A stretch of 64,000 bases of DNA from Sphingomonadaceae bacterium 3R27E2-A (GCA_005503165.1 SCNT01000003.1:124001-188000); one strand, 5' to 3'. Counted from the first letter of the stretch, positions 1 through 9,202 are shown. Program-made: numbers and translations. The notes: a model not told the origin generated them from the sequence alone.

Positions 1-1
1 G

Positions 2-979
2 ATCAACGACGAGCCCAATGTCCGCCCCGAGATGAAGGAACGCGTCCAGGCGTCGATCGACAAGCTGGGCTACGTTCCCTCGATCGCGGCGCAGCGGATG
101 AGCGGATCGCGCTCCTACCTCATCCTCGCGATCAACGACCGCGAGCGCACCATCGCCGACTGGAAAGCGCGCGAGGGCACCGACTGGGTCGACCAGATGC
201 TTTTCGGCGGCATGCTCAAATGCGCCGAGCTCGGTTACCGCATGATCTTCGAACTGGTCGACACGCACCACGACCATGTCGAGCGCGAGTTGCGCGCGAT
301 CATCGCCGCGCTCCAGCCCGACGGCGTGATCCTGACCCCGCCGCACTCGGACAATCCGCTGATCGTCGACCTGCTCCACAATCAGAAAATCCCCTTCGCG
401 CGGATTGGCTCGCACGGGGGCGATGCCGGGATCGCGCTGACGATGGACGACGAGGGCTCGGCGGCGCGCGCGACGCGGCACCTGATCGACCTCGGCCACC
501 GGCGCATTGGTTTCATCTCGGGCTCGGTCGAATATGACCTCAGCCACTGGCGCATCGACGGCTGGCGCGCAGAGATGGAGGCGGCGGGCCTGCCCACCGA
601 CGATTTGCTGGCGGAGGGCGATTTCAGCGCGGCGTCGGGCGCCGTCGCCGCGCGGCAATTGCTGGCGCTGGAAAATCCGCCGACCGCGATCATCGCGAGC
701 AATGACCAGATGTCGCTCGCGACCTTGGCCGTCGCGCGGGATCGCGGGCTCGACGTCCCGCGCGACCTGTCGCTGGTCAGCTTCGACAACACCCCGATCG
801 TGCGCTTCACGCCGCCGGGGCTGACTGCGGTCGACCAGCCGATCGCCGCGACGGTGTCGCGCGCAGTCGAACTGATCATCGCGGCGCAGCGCGGCGCGCC
901 CCGCCCGACCGCACCGACGGTCGTCGAGGGCAGCCTGATCGAGCGCGGCTCGACCGCGGCGCCCGCGCGCGATGGCTGA
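2..979 (+). CDS. LacI-family transcriptional regulator (5' partial)
   Basis: The reading frame is open from base 2, so the N-terminus lies outside the window. The visible part begins inside the LacI DNA-binding domain (NVRPEMKERVQ, then LGYVPSIAAQRMSGSRS, the hinge-helix region) and continues into a periplasmic-binding-protein-like sensor domain typical of LacI/GalR proteins (DGVILTPP, HLIDLGHRRIGFI, TAIIASNDQMS, SLVSFDNTPIVRFTPPGLT). Such proteins repress sugar genes until a ligand binds. The stop overlaps the start of the following transporter by 8 bases, so the two are co-transcribed. The likely target is the glucosidase gene at 2257, preceded by an AACGTT-centred operator-like site. The ligand is unknown; a beta-glucoside or glucose is inferred from context. 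Confidence 0.93.
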   Translation: MNDEPNVRPEMKERVQASIDKLGYVPSIAAQRMSGSRSYLILAINDRERTIADWKAREGTDWVDQMLFGGMLKCAELGYRMIFELVDTHHDHVERELRAIIAALQPDGVILTPPHSDNPLIVDLLHNQKIPFARIGSHGGDAGIALTMDDEGSAARATRHLIDLGHRRIGFISGSVEYDLSHWRIDGWRAEMEAAGLPTDDLLAEGDFSAASGAVAARQLLALENPPTAIIASNDQMSLATLAVARDRGLDVPRDLSLVSFDNTPIVRFTPPGLTAVDQPIAATVSRAVELIIAAQRGAPRPTAPTVVEGSLIERGSTAAPARDG

Positions 980-2153
980 CGCCTCCCAGCCCCGCCAATC
1001 GACCCGTTTCCTGCTGCTCTACGCGCTCGCCGCGGCTGGCGGCGCGATCGCCTATGTGCCCTTCCTGACGATCCTGCTACCCGTGCGCATGACCGCGCTC
1101 GCGGGGCAAGGCGATATCGAGGCGCTCGGTTACGTCACCTTCTGCGGCGCGATCGCCGCCAGTGCCGGCGGCGTGCTCTTCGGCTGGCTCAGCGATCGTA
1201 CGCAAAACCGGCGCAGCTGGATTATCGCCGGGCTGATCCTCACGATCGCGCTGCTCCTCGCGGTGCCGCTGGCACAGGATTTGCCGACCTTGATCGCGAT
1301 CATCATCGGCTGGCAGCTCGCGCTCAACATGATGCTCGGGCCCCTGTCGGCGTGGGGCGGCGATCTGGTGCCCGATCATCAGAAGGGGCTGCTCGGCGGG
1401 CTGCTCGCTTTCTCACCCGCGCTCGGCGCGGTGTCCTGCGCCTTCGTCACGATCCCGGGCCTCGCCGACGCCGACGGCCGGCTCGCGCTGGTCGGTGTGC
1501 TCGTCGCCGGCGCGGTGCTCCCCGTGCTGCTGCTCGGCCGCCCGCGTCCCTTTCCCGAGCTCTCGGTGCCGAGCGGCGATGAGCCGTCGGCGCGTCCCTT
1601 TGCCATAGTCACCCGCATGTGGTTCGCGCGTTTGCTCGTGCAAATCGCCGAAGCAGCACTTTTTGCCTACCTCTTCTTCTGGTTTCGCTCGATCGAGCCA
1701 GCGATCACCGACAGCGAAACCGCGCGACTGTTCAGCCTCGTGCTCACCGTCGCGGTGCCGCTCGCGCTGCTCGCCGGCCGCTGGGCAGACCGTAGCGGAC
1801 GTGCCATCTTGCCGCTGGTGATCTGCGCGACGATCCTGAGCCTCGGCCTGGCTGCCATGGCGATGTCGGAAACGCTGTTGGCGGCCAAGCTCAGCTATGT
1901 CGTCTTCGGCGTCGCCGCGACGATCTTCCTCTCGCTGCACAGCGGCCAGACGCTGCGCATCCTGCCGCGCCCCGAGCATCGCGCGCGCGACCTCGGCCTG
2001 TTCAACCTCACCAACACCGTCCCGTCGCTGATCATGCCCTGGCTCACCATCTCGCTCGTCCCCGGCTTCGGCTTCGATGCGCTGTTCCTGTTGCTTGCGG
2101 GCCTCGCGAGCGTCGCGGTGCTCCTCCTCGCGACGATGCCGCGCCTGCGCTGA
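972..2153 (+). CDS. MFS transporter, probable sugar/glycoside permease
   Basis: A 393-residue hydrophobic protein with about twelve membrane segments. The loop between segments 2 and 3 carries a major-facilitator signature (GWLSDRTQNRR), and a similar loop (AGRWADRSGR) sits in the C-terminal half, as expected for two six-helix bundles. It starts with ATG inside the end of the upstream LacI gene and is followed after about 100 bases by a GH3 glucosidase. That context suggests it imports the product or substrate of the glucosidase across the inner membrane. The substrate cannot be read from the sequence, so the sugar assignment is inference; the MFS assignment is firm. Confidence 0.88.
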   Translation: MADASQPRQSTRFLLLYALAAAGGAIAYVPFLTILLPVRMTALAGQGDIEALGYVTFCGAIAASAGGVLFGWLSDRTQNRRSWIIAGLILTIALLLAVPLAQDLPTLIAIIIGWQLALNMMLGPLSAWGGDLVPDHQKGLLGGLLAFSPALGAVSCAFVTIPGLADADGRLALVGVLVAGAVLPVLLLGRPRPFPELSVPSGDEPSARPFAIVTRMWFARLLVQIAEAALFAYLFFWFRSIEPAITDSETARLFSLVLTVAVPLALLAGRWADRSGRAILPLVICATILSLGLAAMAMSETLLAAKLSYVVFGVAATIFLSLHSGQTLRILPRPEHRARDLGLFNLTNTVPSLIMPWLTISLVPGFGFDALFLLLAGLASVAVLLLATMPRLR

Positions 2154-2208
2154 ATCCCTCTCCCAATAGCGCGCTTGCTTTCCCTCGCTTGCTATGCGAG
2201 AGGAATAC

Positions 2209-2226
2209 TTGATAACGTTCACATAA
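2209..2226 (+). promoter_or_regulatory. Putative LacI operator upstream of GH3 gene
   Basis: TTGATAACGTTCACATAA has an AACGTT centre with partly symmetric flanks, the form of many LacI/GalR operators. It lies about 30 bases before the GH3 start and resembles the tandem sites at 56589-56622 before the second GH3 gene. Binding is inferred. Confidence 0.5.
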
Positions 2227-2256
2227 TGGTTCGGATGAAGAGGGATGGGAGAGACG

Positions 2257-4743
2257 ATGCGGCGTTCCGCACTTGCCATGACGACGGCATTCTTGCTGGC
2301 GGGAGCCGCCACGATGGTGGTGGCGCAGCCTGCCGATAGCAGCGCGGCCAGCGTCCATCCCGACCTCTGGCCCGCCGCAAAGAGCCCCGCGGCGATTACC
2401 GATGCGGCGACCGAAAAGCGTATCGACGCGCTGCTCGCGAAAATGACGGTCGAGCAGAAGGTCGGCCAGCTGATCCAGGGCGACATCAGCACCATCACCC
2501 CCATGGATCTCGAAACCTATCCGCTCGGCTCGATCCTAGCCGGCGGCAACAGTGGCCCGAACGGCAACGAGCGCTCGAGCGCCGCCGACTGGGCGAAGCT
2601 CGTCGGCGAATTCCGCGCCGTGTCGATGAAGCCGCAGGCAAACGGCGTGGCCATCCCGATCATCTTCGGCGTCGACGCGGTCCACGGCCACAACAATGTC
2701 CCCGGCGCGACGCTCTTCCCGCACAATATCGGGCTGGGCGCCGCGCGCGATCCCGAACTCATCCGGCGCATCGGCGCGGTTACCGCGGCCGAGATCGCGG
2801 GCAGCGGCATCGAATGGACCTTCGCCCCGACGCTGGCGGTGCCGCAGGATCTGCGCTGGGGCCGCAGCTACGAAGGCTATGCAGCCGATCCCAAGCTGAT
2901 CGCCGACTATGCCAGGGCGATGGTCATCGGCCTGCAGGGTCCGCTCGCGGCGGGCAAGAGCGTCGGCGCAGCGCAGGTCGCCGCGACCGCCAAGCATTTC
3001 CTCGCCGACGGCGGCACCTTCGAGGGCAAGGACCAGGGCGACGCCAGGATCGACGAGCAGGAGCTGATCGCCAAGCACGCGATGGGTTACCCCGCCGCGA
3101 TCGACGCCGGCGCGCTCACCGTCATGGCCAGTTTCTCGAGCTGGCAGGGGGTCAAGCACCACGGCAACAAGGGCCTGCTCACCGACGCGCTCAAGAGCAA
3201 GATGGGCTTCGAGGGCTTCGTGGTCGGCGACTGGAACGGCCACGGCCAGGTCGCGGGGTGCAGCGTCACCGACTGCGCCCAGGCGATCAACGCCGGGCTC
3301 GACATGTTCATGGCCCCCGACAGCTGGAAGGGCCTGTACGAGACCACCGTCAAACAGGCGAAGGACGGCACCATTTTGCAGGCGCGCCTCGACGATGCCG
3401 TCCGCCGCATCCTGCGCGTGAAATACAAGCTCGGCCTGTTCCCCGAGGGCCATGTCGACCGCAGCATAGTCAAGGCGCTCGGCACCCCCGACCATCTCGC
3501 CGTCGCGCGCGAAGCGGTCGCCAAGTCGCTGGTTCTCTTGAAGAACAATGGCAGCCTGCTGCCGATCAAGCCCGGCGCGCGGGTGCTCGTCACCGGCCCC
3601 GGCGCCGACAATATGGCGATGCAGTCGGGCGGCTGGACGATCAGCTGGCAGGGCACCGACGTCGTGCGCGGCGACTTCCCCAACGGCCAGACGATATGGG
3701 AAGGTCTCGACAAGGCGGTCCGCGACGCCGGCGGCGTGGCGACGCTGTCCGATGGCGGGGTATACAAGGAAAAGCCCGACGTCGCGATCGTCGTCTTCGG
3801 CGAGGCGCCCTATGCCGAATTCCAGGGCGACGTGCCGACGCTCGACTACCAGCCCAATGACGCGACCGACCTCGCGACGCTCAAGAAGCTGAAAGCCGCG
3901 GGCATCCCCGTGGTCGCGCTCTTCCTCTCGGGCCGCCCGATGTTCACCAGCCCCGAAATCAACGCCGCCGACGCCTTCGTCGCGGGCTGGCTGCCCGGGT
4001 CGCAGGGTGCGGGCGTCGCCGATGTGCTGGTCGCGCAGCGGGACGGCAAGAGTGCGCGCCCCTTCACCGGCACGCTTCCCTTCGCCTGGCCCGCCGACGC
4101 CCGCTCGCCGGTCGAAAAGCCGCTCTTCGCGACCGGCTACGGCCTCAGATATGGGGAGAGCAAGCCCGTCGGGCCGCTCTCCGAGGACCTCGGCATCGAC
4201 ATCGCGCAGGCGCTCAACGTCGAAACCTATTTCGCCGGCGGCCGCGCCCGCGCCCCTTGGGCGCTCACCGTCACCGACGCGGGCGGCGCGCGCCCGGTCG
4301 AATCGGCGCCGGTGTCGAGTCCCGGCGGGCTGATCGCCGCGCTCTCGGTCGACGTGAAGGCGCAGGAGGACGGCAAGAGCTTCGTCTGGACCGGCCCCGC
4401 CTCCTTCCATCTCTCGGGCCCCTACGCCGACCTCTCGCGCCAGCTGAACAACAGCTTTGCCTTACGCGTCGAATGGCGCGTCGATGCGCTCGGCACCGGC
4501 CCGGTGACCGTCGCACTGGGCGGGCAGGCGTTCGACGTTTCCGACTGGGTCAAGGCGGCGCCGAAGGGCCAGGTGAGTTCGTTCCGCATCCCGCTGCGCT
4601 GCTTCGCCGACGCGGGCGCAAACCTCCAGAAACTCGACTATGCGCTCAGCGTCACCGCCGACAAGGGCTTTGCCGCGACCCTGTTGCATACGAATGTTCA
4701 GGCGGTGGGCGAGAATCTGCCTTGCCCGTCGAAGACAAAATGA
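2257..4743 (+). CDS. GH3 family beta-glucosidase / glucan glucohydrolase
   Basis: A secreted glycoside hydrolase family 3 enzyme that would remove glucose from beta-linked glucans or oligosaccharides in the periplasm. ATG 2257 gives 828 residues and a good signal peptide (MRRSALAMTTAFLLAGAA), with a GGGAGAG ribosome site just upstream; ATG 2245 is an alternative. The N-terminal barrel holds GVDAVHGHNN, ATAKHFLADGG and the nucleophile Asp in FVVGDWNGHGQV (about residue 325). The sandwich domain follows (SLVLLKNNGSLLPI, GGWTISWQG, FGEAPYAEFQGD), and a further C-terminal region of about 190 residues resembles the extra domain of ExoP-type exo-glucanases. It is paralogous to the GH3 at 56643. It sits between two sugar transporters. 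Confidence 0.95.
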   Translation: MRRSALAMTTAFLLAGAATMVVAQPADSSAASVHPDLWPAAKSPAAITDAATEKRIDALLAKMTVEQKVGQLIQGDISTITPMDLETYPLGSILAGGNSGPNGNERSSAADWAKLVGEFRAVSMKPQANGVAIPIIFGVDAVHGHNNVPGATLFPHNIGLGAARDPELIRRIGAVTAAEIAGSGIEWTFAPTLAVPQDLRWGRSYEGYAADPKLIADYARAMVIGLQGPLAAGKSVGAAQVAATAKHFLADGGTFEGKDQGDARIDEQELIAKHAMGYPAAIDAGALTVMASFSSWQGVKHHGNKGLLTDALKSKMGFEGFVVGDWNGHGQVAGCSVTDCAQAINAGLDMFMAPDSWKGLYETTVKQAKDGTILQARLDDAVRRILRVKYKLGLFPEGHVDRSIVKALGTPDHLAVAREAVAKSLVLLKNNGSLLPIKPGARVLVTGPGADNMAMQSGGWTISWQGTDVVRGDFPNGQTIWEGLDKAVRDAGGVATLSDGGVYKEKPDVAIVVFGEAPYAEFQGDVPTLDYQPNDATDLATLKKLKAAGIPVVALFLSGRPMFTSPEINAADAFVAGWLPGSQGAGVADVLVAQRDGKSARPFTGTLPFAWPADARSPVEKPLFATGYGLRYGESKPVGPLSEDLGIDIAQALNVETYFAGGRARAPWALTVTDAGGARPVESAPVSSPGGLIAALSVDVKAQEDGKSFVWTGPASFHLSGPYADLSRQLNNSFALRVEWRVDALGTGPVTVALGGQAFDVSDWVKAAPKGQVSSFRIPLRCFADAGANLQKLDYALSVTADKGFAATLLHTNVQAVGENLPCPSKTK

Positions 4744-4782
4744 CGACACCGAGCGATTAATATTAGGGTCGGGGAGAGAGAG

Positions 4783-6201
4783 ATGGCATTGGCGCCGGAT
4801 ATCACGTCGAGCAGCGATCCGGTGGCGAGCGAAAGCGGCGGCGGGCATGTCGATGCCCCTGAACTGCGCCTGTTCGTCATGGGGCTCTTCTTCATCTTCG
4901 GCGGCATCACCAGCCTCAACGACGTGATCATCCCGAAGCTGAAAGAGCTGTTCACGCTGAACTATACCCAGGCGATGCTGGTGCAGTTCTGCTTCTTTAC
5001 CGCCTATCTGGTGATCGGTATCCCGGGCGCGAAACTGGTCAAGAAGATCGGCTATATGCGCGGGGCGGTCGCGGGGCTGCTGACGATGATGGTTGGCTGC
5101 CTGCTCTTCATCCCCGCGTCGCAAAATGCCGTCTACGAGCTCTTCCTGCTCGCGCTGTTCGTGCTCGCCAGCGGCGTGGTGATTGTCCAGGTCGTCGCGA
5201 ACCCGCTCATCTCGCTGCTCGGCAAGCCCGAAACCGCGCACAGCCGCCTGACCTTTGCGCAGGCGTTCAACTCGCTCGGCACAACGGTGTTTCCCATCGT
5301 CGGCTCGATCCTGATCCTCGGCAGCCTGGCGGCGGTGACCGCCGACCAGCTGTCTGGCGCCGAGCTCGACGCCTATCGGGTTGCCGAGAGCGAGGCGATC
5401 ATGCACGGCTATCTGGGCATCGCGATAGCATTGGTCGTGGTCGCGGCGATCGTCTGGGCATTCCGCAACAAGTTACCGCATAACGCGGCCAGCATGGCGG
5501 GCGGCGAACTGGTCCGCACGCCGCGTTATGTCGCCGGTCTTGCGCTGATTATCGCGGGGGCGGTGGCGGCGACACAGGGCTATGCGGTCGCCGGCGTGCT
5601 GCTCATCCTGCTCGCGCCGGCGGTCTGGCTCTACGACAATGACCTGCTTACCCGCCCGCGCTTCAGCTTCGGTGCGCTGTGCATCTTCCTCTATGTGGGG
5701 GCCGAGGTTTCGATCGGCTCGCTCATTGTCAACTATCTGATGCAACCTGGGGTGATGGGGCTCGAGGAACAGGCTGCGGGCAGGTTGATCGGCTTCTATT
5801 GGGGCGGCGCGATGGTCGGTCGCTTTATCGGGTCGGCGCTGATGCGCGTGGTCAGCCCCGGCAAGCTGCTCGCCTTCGTCGCGCTGGGTGCGATTACGCT
5901 GATCCTTGTGTCGACCAACACCAGCGGCGTCGTATCGGGCTACAGCCTGCTGGCGATCGGCCTGATGAACTCGATCATGTTCCCGACAATCTTCAGCCTT
6001 GCCTGCGAAAAGCTCGGCACCCGCGCCGCCGACGGGTCGGGGATCATCAACGTCGCGATTTTCGGCGGCGCAGTGGTGCCGCTGGTGACCGGCGCGATTG
6101 CCGATGCCAGCGGCAGCCTCGCCACCGCGATGCTCCTTCCCGCCGCTTGCTATGCGGTCATCGCAGGCTTCGGCTATTACGCGCGGCGCCCCGCCGTCTA
6201 G
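4783..6201 (+). CDS. Sugar:H+ symporter of the FucP/GluP MFS family
   Basis: A 472-residue transporter with about twelve membrane spans. FFIFGGITSLNDVIIPKLKE near residue 42 is the hallmark first helix of the fucose/glucose-galactose permease family, and the later segments fit too (FAQAFNSLGTTVFPIVGS, MNSIMFPTIFSLACEKLG, GGAVVPLVTGAIAD). It starts 39 bases after the GH3 stop behind a strong ribosome site (GGGGAGAGAG), so it belongs to the same operon. The likely job is uptake of glucose released by the GH3 enzyme. Its 3' end overlaps the convergent gene at 6198 by 4 bases. The substrate is inferred from family and context. Confidence 0.92.
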   Translation: MALAPDITSSSDPVASESGGGHVDAPELRLFVMGLFFIFGGITSLNDVIIPKLKELFTLNYTQAMLVQFCFFTAYLVIGIPGAKLVKKIGYMRGAVAGLLTMMVGCLLFIPASQNAVYELFLLALFVLASGVVIVQVVANPLISLLGKPETAHSRLTFAQAFNSLGTTVFPIVGSILILGSLAAVTADQLSGAELDAYRVAESEAIMHGYLGIAIALVVVAAIVWAFRNKLPHNAASMAGGELVRTPRYVAGLALIIAGAVAATQGYAVAGVLLILLAPAVWLYDNDLLTRPRFSFGALCIFLYVGAEVSIGSLIVNYLMQPGVMGLEEQAAGRLIGFYWGGAMVGRFIGSALMRVVSPGKLLAFVALGAITLILVSTNTSGVVSGYSLLAIGLMNSIMFPTIFSLACEKLGTRAADGSGIINVAIFGGAVVPLVTGAIADASGSLATAMLLPAACYAVIAGFGYYARRPAV

Positions 6202-6749
6202 GCGGCGACGCTGCGCGCGACCGATGCATTCCAGCGCGTGAACAGCAACGCCGCGAACAGCAGTTCGGCGCTGCCCACGATCAGCGTGACATGGAAGGGA
6301 AGCAGGTCAGCCTTGACCGCAAAGGCGGTGCCGATCGCGAACAGCACTGCGCCGAGCGCCCAGAATAGCCGCTCGCCATACATGGTGGCAAAGCTCAGGT
6401 AGCGCGCGCCGATGACGAGCGCGAGCGCTGCAAAGGCAAAGGTCTCCGACACGGGGATCACCCCCCAGGCGATCAGCAGCCCCGCAAACAGCGGCAGCAC
6501 GGCCTCGAACCCCAGCAGCGTCAGCGGATTGCCCTTGCTGACCTTGGGCGCGTGGAACAGCCGCGCGATCAGCAGCGCCAGCGGCATGATCAGCATCCCG
6601 CCGATGAAGAGCGCGAAAAAGGCGTAGAGGCCGCCCCAGACATACCAGGCCGCGTCGGCCGCGAGCCACGCAAGCCCGGACGTGAAGACGCCGGGCGCGC
6701 CGCCCTGATACGCCGCGCGCAGCTCGGCCTGTGCCTGTTGGATGTCGAT
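6198..6749 (-). CDS. DUF7010-like small membrane protein, apparent ATC start
   Basis: An inner-membrane protein of about 183 residues with five or six hydrophobic segments. It recalls small DUF7010-type proteins, with an AYQGGAPGVFTSGLAWL opening and IGGMLIMPLALLIARL further on. The frame is open back to the preceding thiolase stop, but contains no ATG, GTG or TTG until ATG 6596, which would delete the conserved N-terminus and first helix. A perfect AGGAGG (minus strand, 6760-6755) lies 5 bases before an ATC codon (6749) exactly where homologues should begin, so ATC is proposed as the start; an ATG-to-ATC change is equally possible. It is the last gene of the 13357-6198 operon. Function unknown. 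Confidence 0.6.
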   Translation of the reverse strand: MDIQQAQAELRAAYQGGAPGVFTSGLAWLAADAAWYVWGGLYAFFALFIGGMLIMPLALLIARLFHAPKVSKGNPLTLLGFEAVLPLFAGLLIAWGVIPVSETFAFAALALVIGARYLSFATMYGERLFWALGAVLFAIGTAFAVKADLLPFHVTLIVGSAELLFAALLFTRWNASVARSVAA

Positions 6750-6754
6750 GACCG

Positions 6755-6760
6755 CCTCCT
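6755..6760 (-). promoter_or_regulatory. Perfect Shine-Dalgarno AGGAGG before an ATC codon
   Basis: The minus strand reads AGGAGG, then cggtc, then ATC. The site fixes the translation start of the downstream membrane protein at a codon that is not a normal start. Confidence 0.6.
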
Positions 6761-6815
6761 GTACTGGACCGTTTCGCGGCTTGTGCGGGCCTGCCGCGCG
6801 CCTGTCCAGCCGGAA

Positions 6816-7970
6816 TCAGCCGAACCGTTCGACCAGCATTGCCGCACCCACGCCCATCGCGCCGGTGAGCACGACGAGGCCGTACCGTCCCTTGCAGGCA
6901 TCGAGCGCGTCGAGCAGGGTCGAGGTCAGGATCGCACCGCTCGCGCCCATCGGATGGCCCTTGGCGAGATGCCCGCCGCCGACATTGACCCGCGCCGGAT
7001 CGGCCTCGCGGTCGCGCAGGAATTTGGCGATGGTGAAGGCAAAGGCTTCCATATACTCGATCCGGTCCATGTCGGCGAGCGACAGGCCGGCACGCGCGAG
7101 CACCTTGTCCATCGCCGCGAACCCCGCGGTCAGCGACGTCGCCGGATCGCCCCCGCTCTCGGCAAAGGCGACGACGCGTGCCCGGGGCCTGGGCCCGAGC
7201 CCTTCGCCGCCGACCAGCGCCAGCCCCGCGCCGTCGCAGATCGGCGGCGCATGGGCGACAGCGTGCAGCGGCTCGAACGTCGCGCCCTCGAGCGCGCCCG
7301 CATATTGCGCCTGCAATTCGCCGAAGGCGGGCGGCGCGGCGGCGAGCGATTCCGCCGTCGTCTGCGGCCGGATGCATTCCTCGCCGGTCAGCGCGCCGGT
7401 GGCGATGCGCGAGGCCTGCAGCGCGGCGTCATTGTCCGCCACCGCTGCCTTTTGCTGTGAGGCGAGGGCGACCGCGTCGAGTTCGGCGCGTGTAATCCCT
7501 TCGCCATTCGCCAACCGGTCGGCAGCAAGCACCGGTGGCACGAAACGCGCGCGAGGCGGCAGCTCGGCGTTGGTATAGAAGGTCGCTTGGTCGCCGAGGA
7601 AGGGCGCCGCGCTCATCGACTCGACCCCGCCCGCGAGCGCGACATCGACTTCGCCGCTCGCGACCTTCGCGATCGCCGCGCCGATCGCCGACAGCCCGGA
7701 AGCGCAATAATTGTTGAGGCTGTGCGCTGGGCAGGCGTCGGGCAGCCCGGCATGGAGCTTCGCCAGCATCGCGATATGTCCGCCCTGCGCCCCGCTCTGC
7801 GTGACGCAGCCGAGGATCAGCGCTTCGGGCGCGAAATCGCCACAACGCGCCGCGAGCGCCGCCGCTTGGCTGCGTACCAGTTCCTGCGGGCTCAGCGCCG
7901 CGAGCCCGCCATCGGGCCGCGCCTTGCCGCGCGGCGTGCGCACCGCGTCATAGAGAAAGACGTCGGTCAA
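6816..7970 (-). CDS. Thiolase (acetyl-CoA C-acyltransferase), second catalytic Cys replaced
   Basis: A 384-residue thiolase that would cleave 3-ketoacyl-CoA with CoA at the end of a beta-oxidation cycle. TTG 7970 is chosen as start because it follows the upstream thiolase stop (TGA 7974-7972) by one base and gives the normal N-terminus (TDVFLYDAVRTPRGKARPDG); the frame upstream is a shadow. Visible motifs are the acyl-accepting Cys89 in NNYCASGLSAIGAA, GGVESMSAAPF, and the GHPMGASGA His near residue 339. The C-terminal CxGxGxG motif that carries the second catalytic cysteine in standard thiolases reads TGAMGVGAA, so threonine replaces cysteine. It is co-transcribed with a second thiolase, a CoA ligase and a carotenoid-type oxygenase. 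Confidence 0.9.
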   Translation of the reverse strand: MTDVFLYDAVRTPRGKARPDGGLAALSPQELVRSQAAALAARCGDFAPEALILGCVTQSGAQGGHIAMLAKLHAGLPDACPAHSLNNYCASGLSAIGAAIAKVASGEVDVALAGGVESMSAAPFLGDQATFYTNAELPPRARFVPPVLAADRLANGEGITRAELDAVALASQQKAAVADNDAALQASRIATGALTGEECIRPQTTAESLAAAPPAFGELQAQYAGALEGATFEPLHAVAHAPPICDGAGLALVGGEGLGPRPRARVVAFAESGGDPATSLTAGFAAMDKVLARAGLSLADMDRIEYMEAFAFTIAKFLRDREADPARVNVGGGHLAKGHPMGASGAILTSTLLDALDACKGRYGLVVLTGAMGVGAAMLVERFG

Positions 7971-7971
7971 A

Positions 7972-9201
7972 TCAGGTGCCGACGACGAAGCTGACCGCGG
8001 TCGTCGCGCTGCCCCCGACGTTGAAGGTCGCGAAATTCCTTGCGCCCTCGACCTGATAGCCGCCGGCGTTGCCGGTAACCTGCCGCCAGCTGTCGAGCAG
8101 CATCCGCACCCCCGTCGCGCCGACCGGATGGCCGAGGCCAATGAGGCCGCCCGACGGATTGACCGGCAGCTTCCCGCCGAGCGCGATCGTCCCGTCCTCG
8201 ACGGCGCGCCAGCTTTCGCCGGGTTTGGTGATGCCGAAATGGTCGATCGCCATATATTCGGTGATCGAGAAGCAGTCGTGCACCTCGACCCCGTCGCAGG
8301 CATAGATGTCGGGCATCTCGGCGCGGCGCAGCGCGTCCATCATCGCCTTGCGCACGCTGGGGAAGACATAGTCGCCGCCGCGGCTGTCCGCGACCTTGGT
8401 CGAATAGAGCAGCGGCGCGGTGGCGTGGCCCCAGCCCTTGATGCGCGGGATGCTGTCGATGGGAATGCCGCGGCGTTTCGCATAGGCTTCGGCGACCTCG
8501 CGCGAGGCGAGGAAGATCGCGGCAGCCCCGTCAGTAACCTGCCCGCAATCGGACTTGCGCAGGCTGCCCTCGATCAGCGGGTTGACCTCGTCATTCTCGC
8601 CGAGATGGTCTTCGGTGACCGCCCAGCCGCGCGTCTGCGAATATGGGTTCTTCTTGGCGTTGGCAAAATTGTTGGCGGAAATCCCGCGCAGATGCGCGCG
8701 GTCGAGCCCGAAGCGCTCCTCATATTCCTCGGCGACGCGCGCGAACATCCATGGCCACAAAAAGCGCGCCTCCTGCGCCTCGCGGCCCGCCCAGGCGGCG
8801 GCGCCGAGATATTCGGCGGCGCGCTGGCCGGGGACGTTGCGCATCAATTCGATCCCGAGCACCAGCGCGAGGCCGTAGCGCCCGGCCTCGATCTCGGCCG
8901 CGGCGGCGAGGATCGCGATGCTGCCCGACGCGCAGGCGGCCTCGTGCCGCGAGGCGGGTATGCCCGCGAGGTCGGGGTGGACATGGCCGAAGAAGCCGCC
9001 GAGCTGGCCTTGCCCTGCGAAGAGTTCGCCGACGAAATTGCCGACATGCGCGGTCTCGACCTCTTTCGGTTCGATGCCGGTCGCCACGAAGGCGGCTTCG
9101 GCGACATCGCGGAACAGCTCGAACAGCCCGCCGCCCTCGCGTTCGAGGTTGCGCGCAAAATCGGTCTGCGCGCCGCCGAGGATGAAGACGTCCTTTGCCA
9201 T
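7972..9201 (-). CDS. SCP2/SCP-x type thiolase
   Basis: A 409-residue thiolase-superfamily protein of the SCP2/sterol-carrier-like branch. The reactive Cys is in RHEAACASGSIAI (residue 90). The central section (GISANNFANAKKNPYSQTRG) and the C-terminal GLIGLGHPVGATGVRM are typical of that branch, which often acts on branched or side-chain acyl-CoAs, for example of sterols and terpenoids. The C-terminus (NFATFNVGGSATTAVSFVVG) also lacks the classical second cysteine, which is normal for this branch. Its start lies 1 base beyond the CoA ligase stop, so translation is coupled. Together with the next thiolase it suggests stepwise degradation of an acyl side chain. Substrate unknown. Confidence 0.9.
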   Translation of the reverse strand: MAKDVFILGGAQTDFARNLEREGGGLFELFRDVAEAAFVATGIEPKEVETAHVGNFVGELFAGQGQLGGFFGHVHPDLAGIPASRHEAACASGSIAILAAAAEIEAGRYGLALVLGIELMRNVPGQRAAEYLGAAAWAGREAQEARFLWPWMFARVAEEYEERFGLDRAHLRGISANNFANAKKNPYSQTRGWAVTEDHLGENDEVNPLIEGSLRKSDCGQVTDGAAAIFLASREVAEAYAKRRGIPIDSIPRIKGWGHATAPLLYSTKVADSRGGDYVFPSVRKAMMDALRRAEMPDIYACDGVEVHDCFSITEYMAIDHFGITKPGESWRAVEDGTIALGGKLPVNPSGGLIGLGHPVGATGVRMLLDSWRQVTGNAGGYQVEGARNFATFNVGGSATTAVSFVVGT

Positions 9202-9202
9202 G

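Noticed and set aside
2536..4410. A 624-codon open frame antisense to the GH3 gene, and similar long antisense frames at 13615-14889, 16178-18706 and 59557-61995.
   Set aside because: High-GC coding leaves the opposite strand open. These frames are rich in Arg, Ala and Gly, show no domain and have no ribosome sites, while the sense genes have full family motifs.
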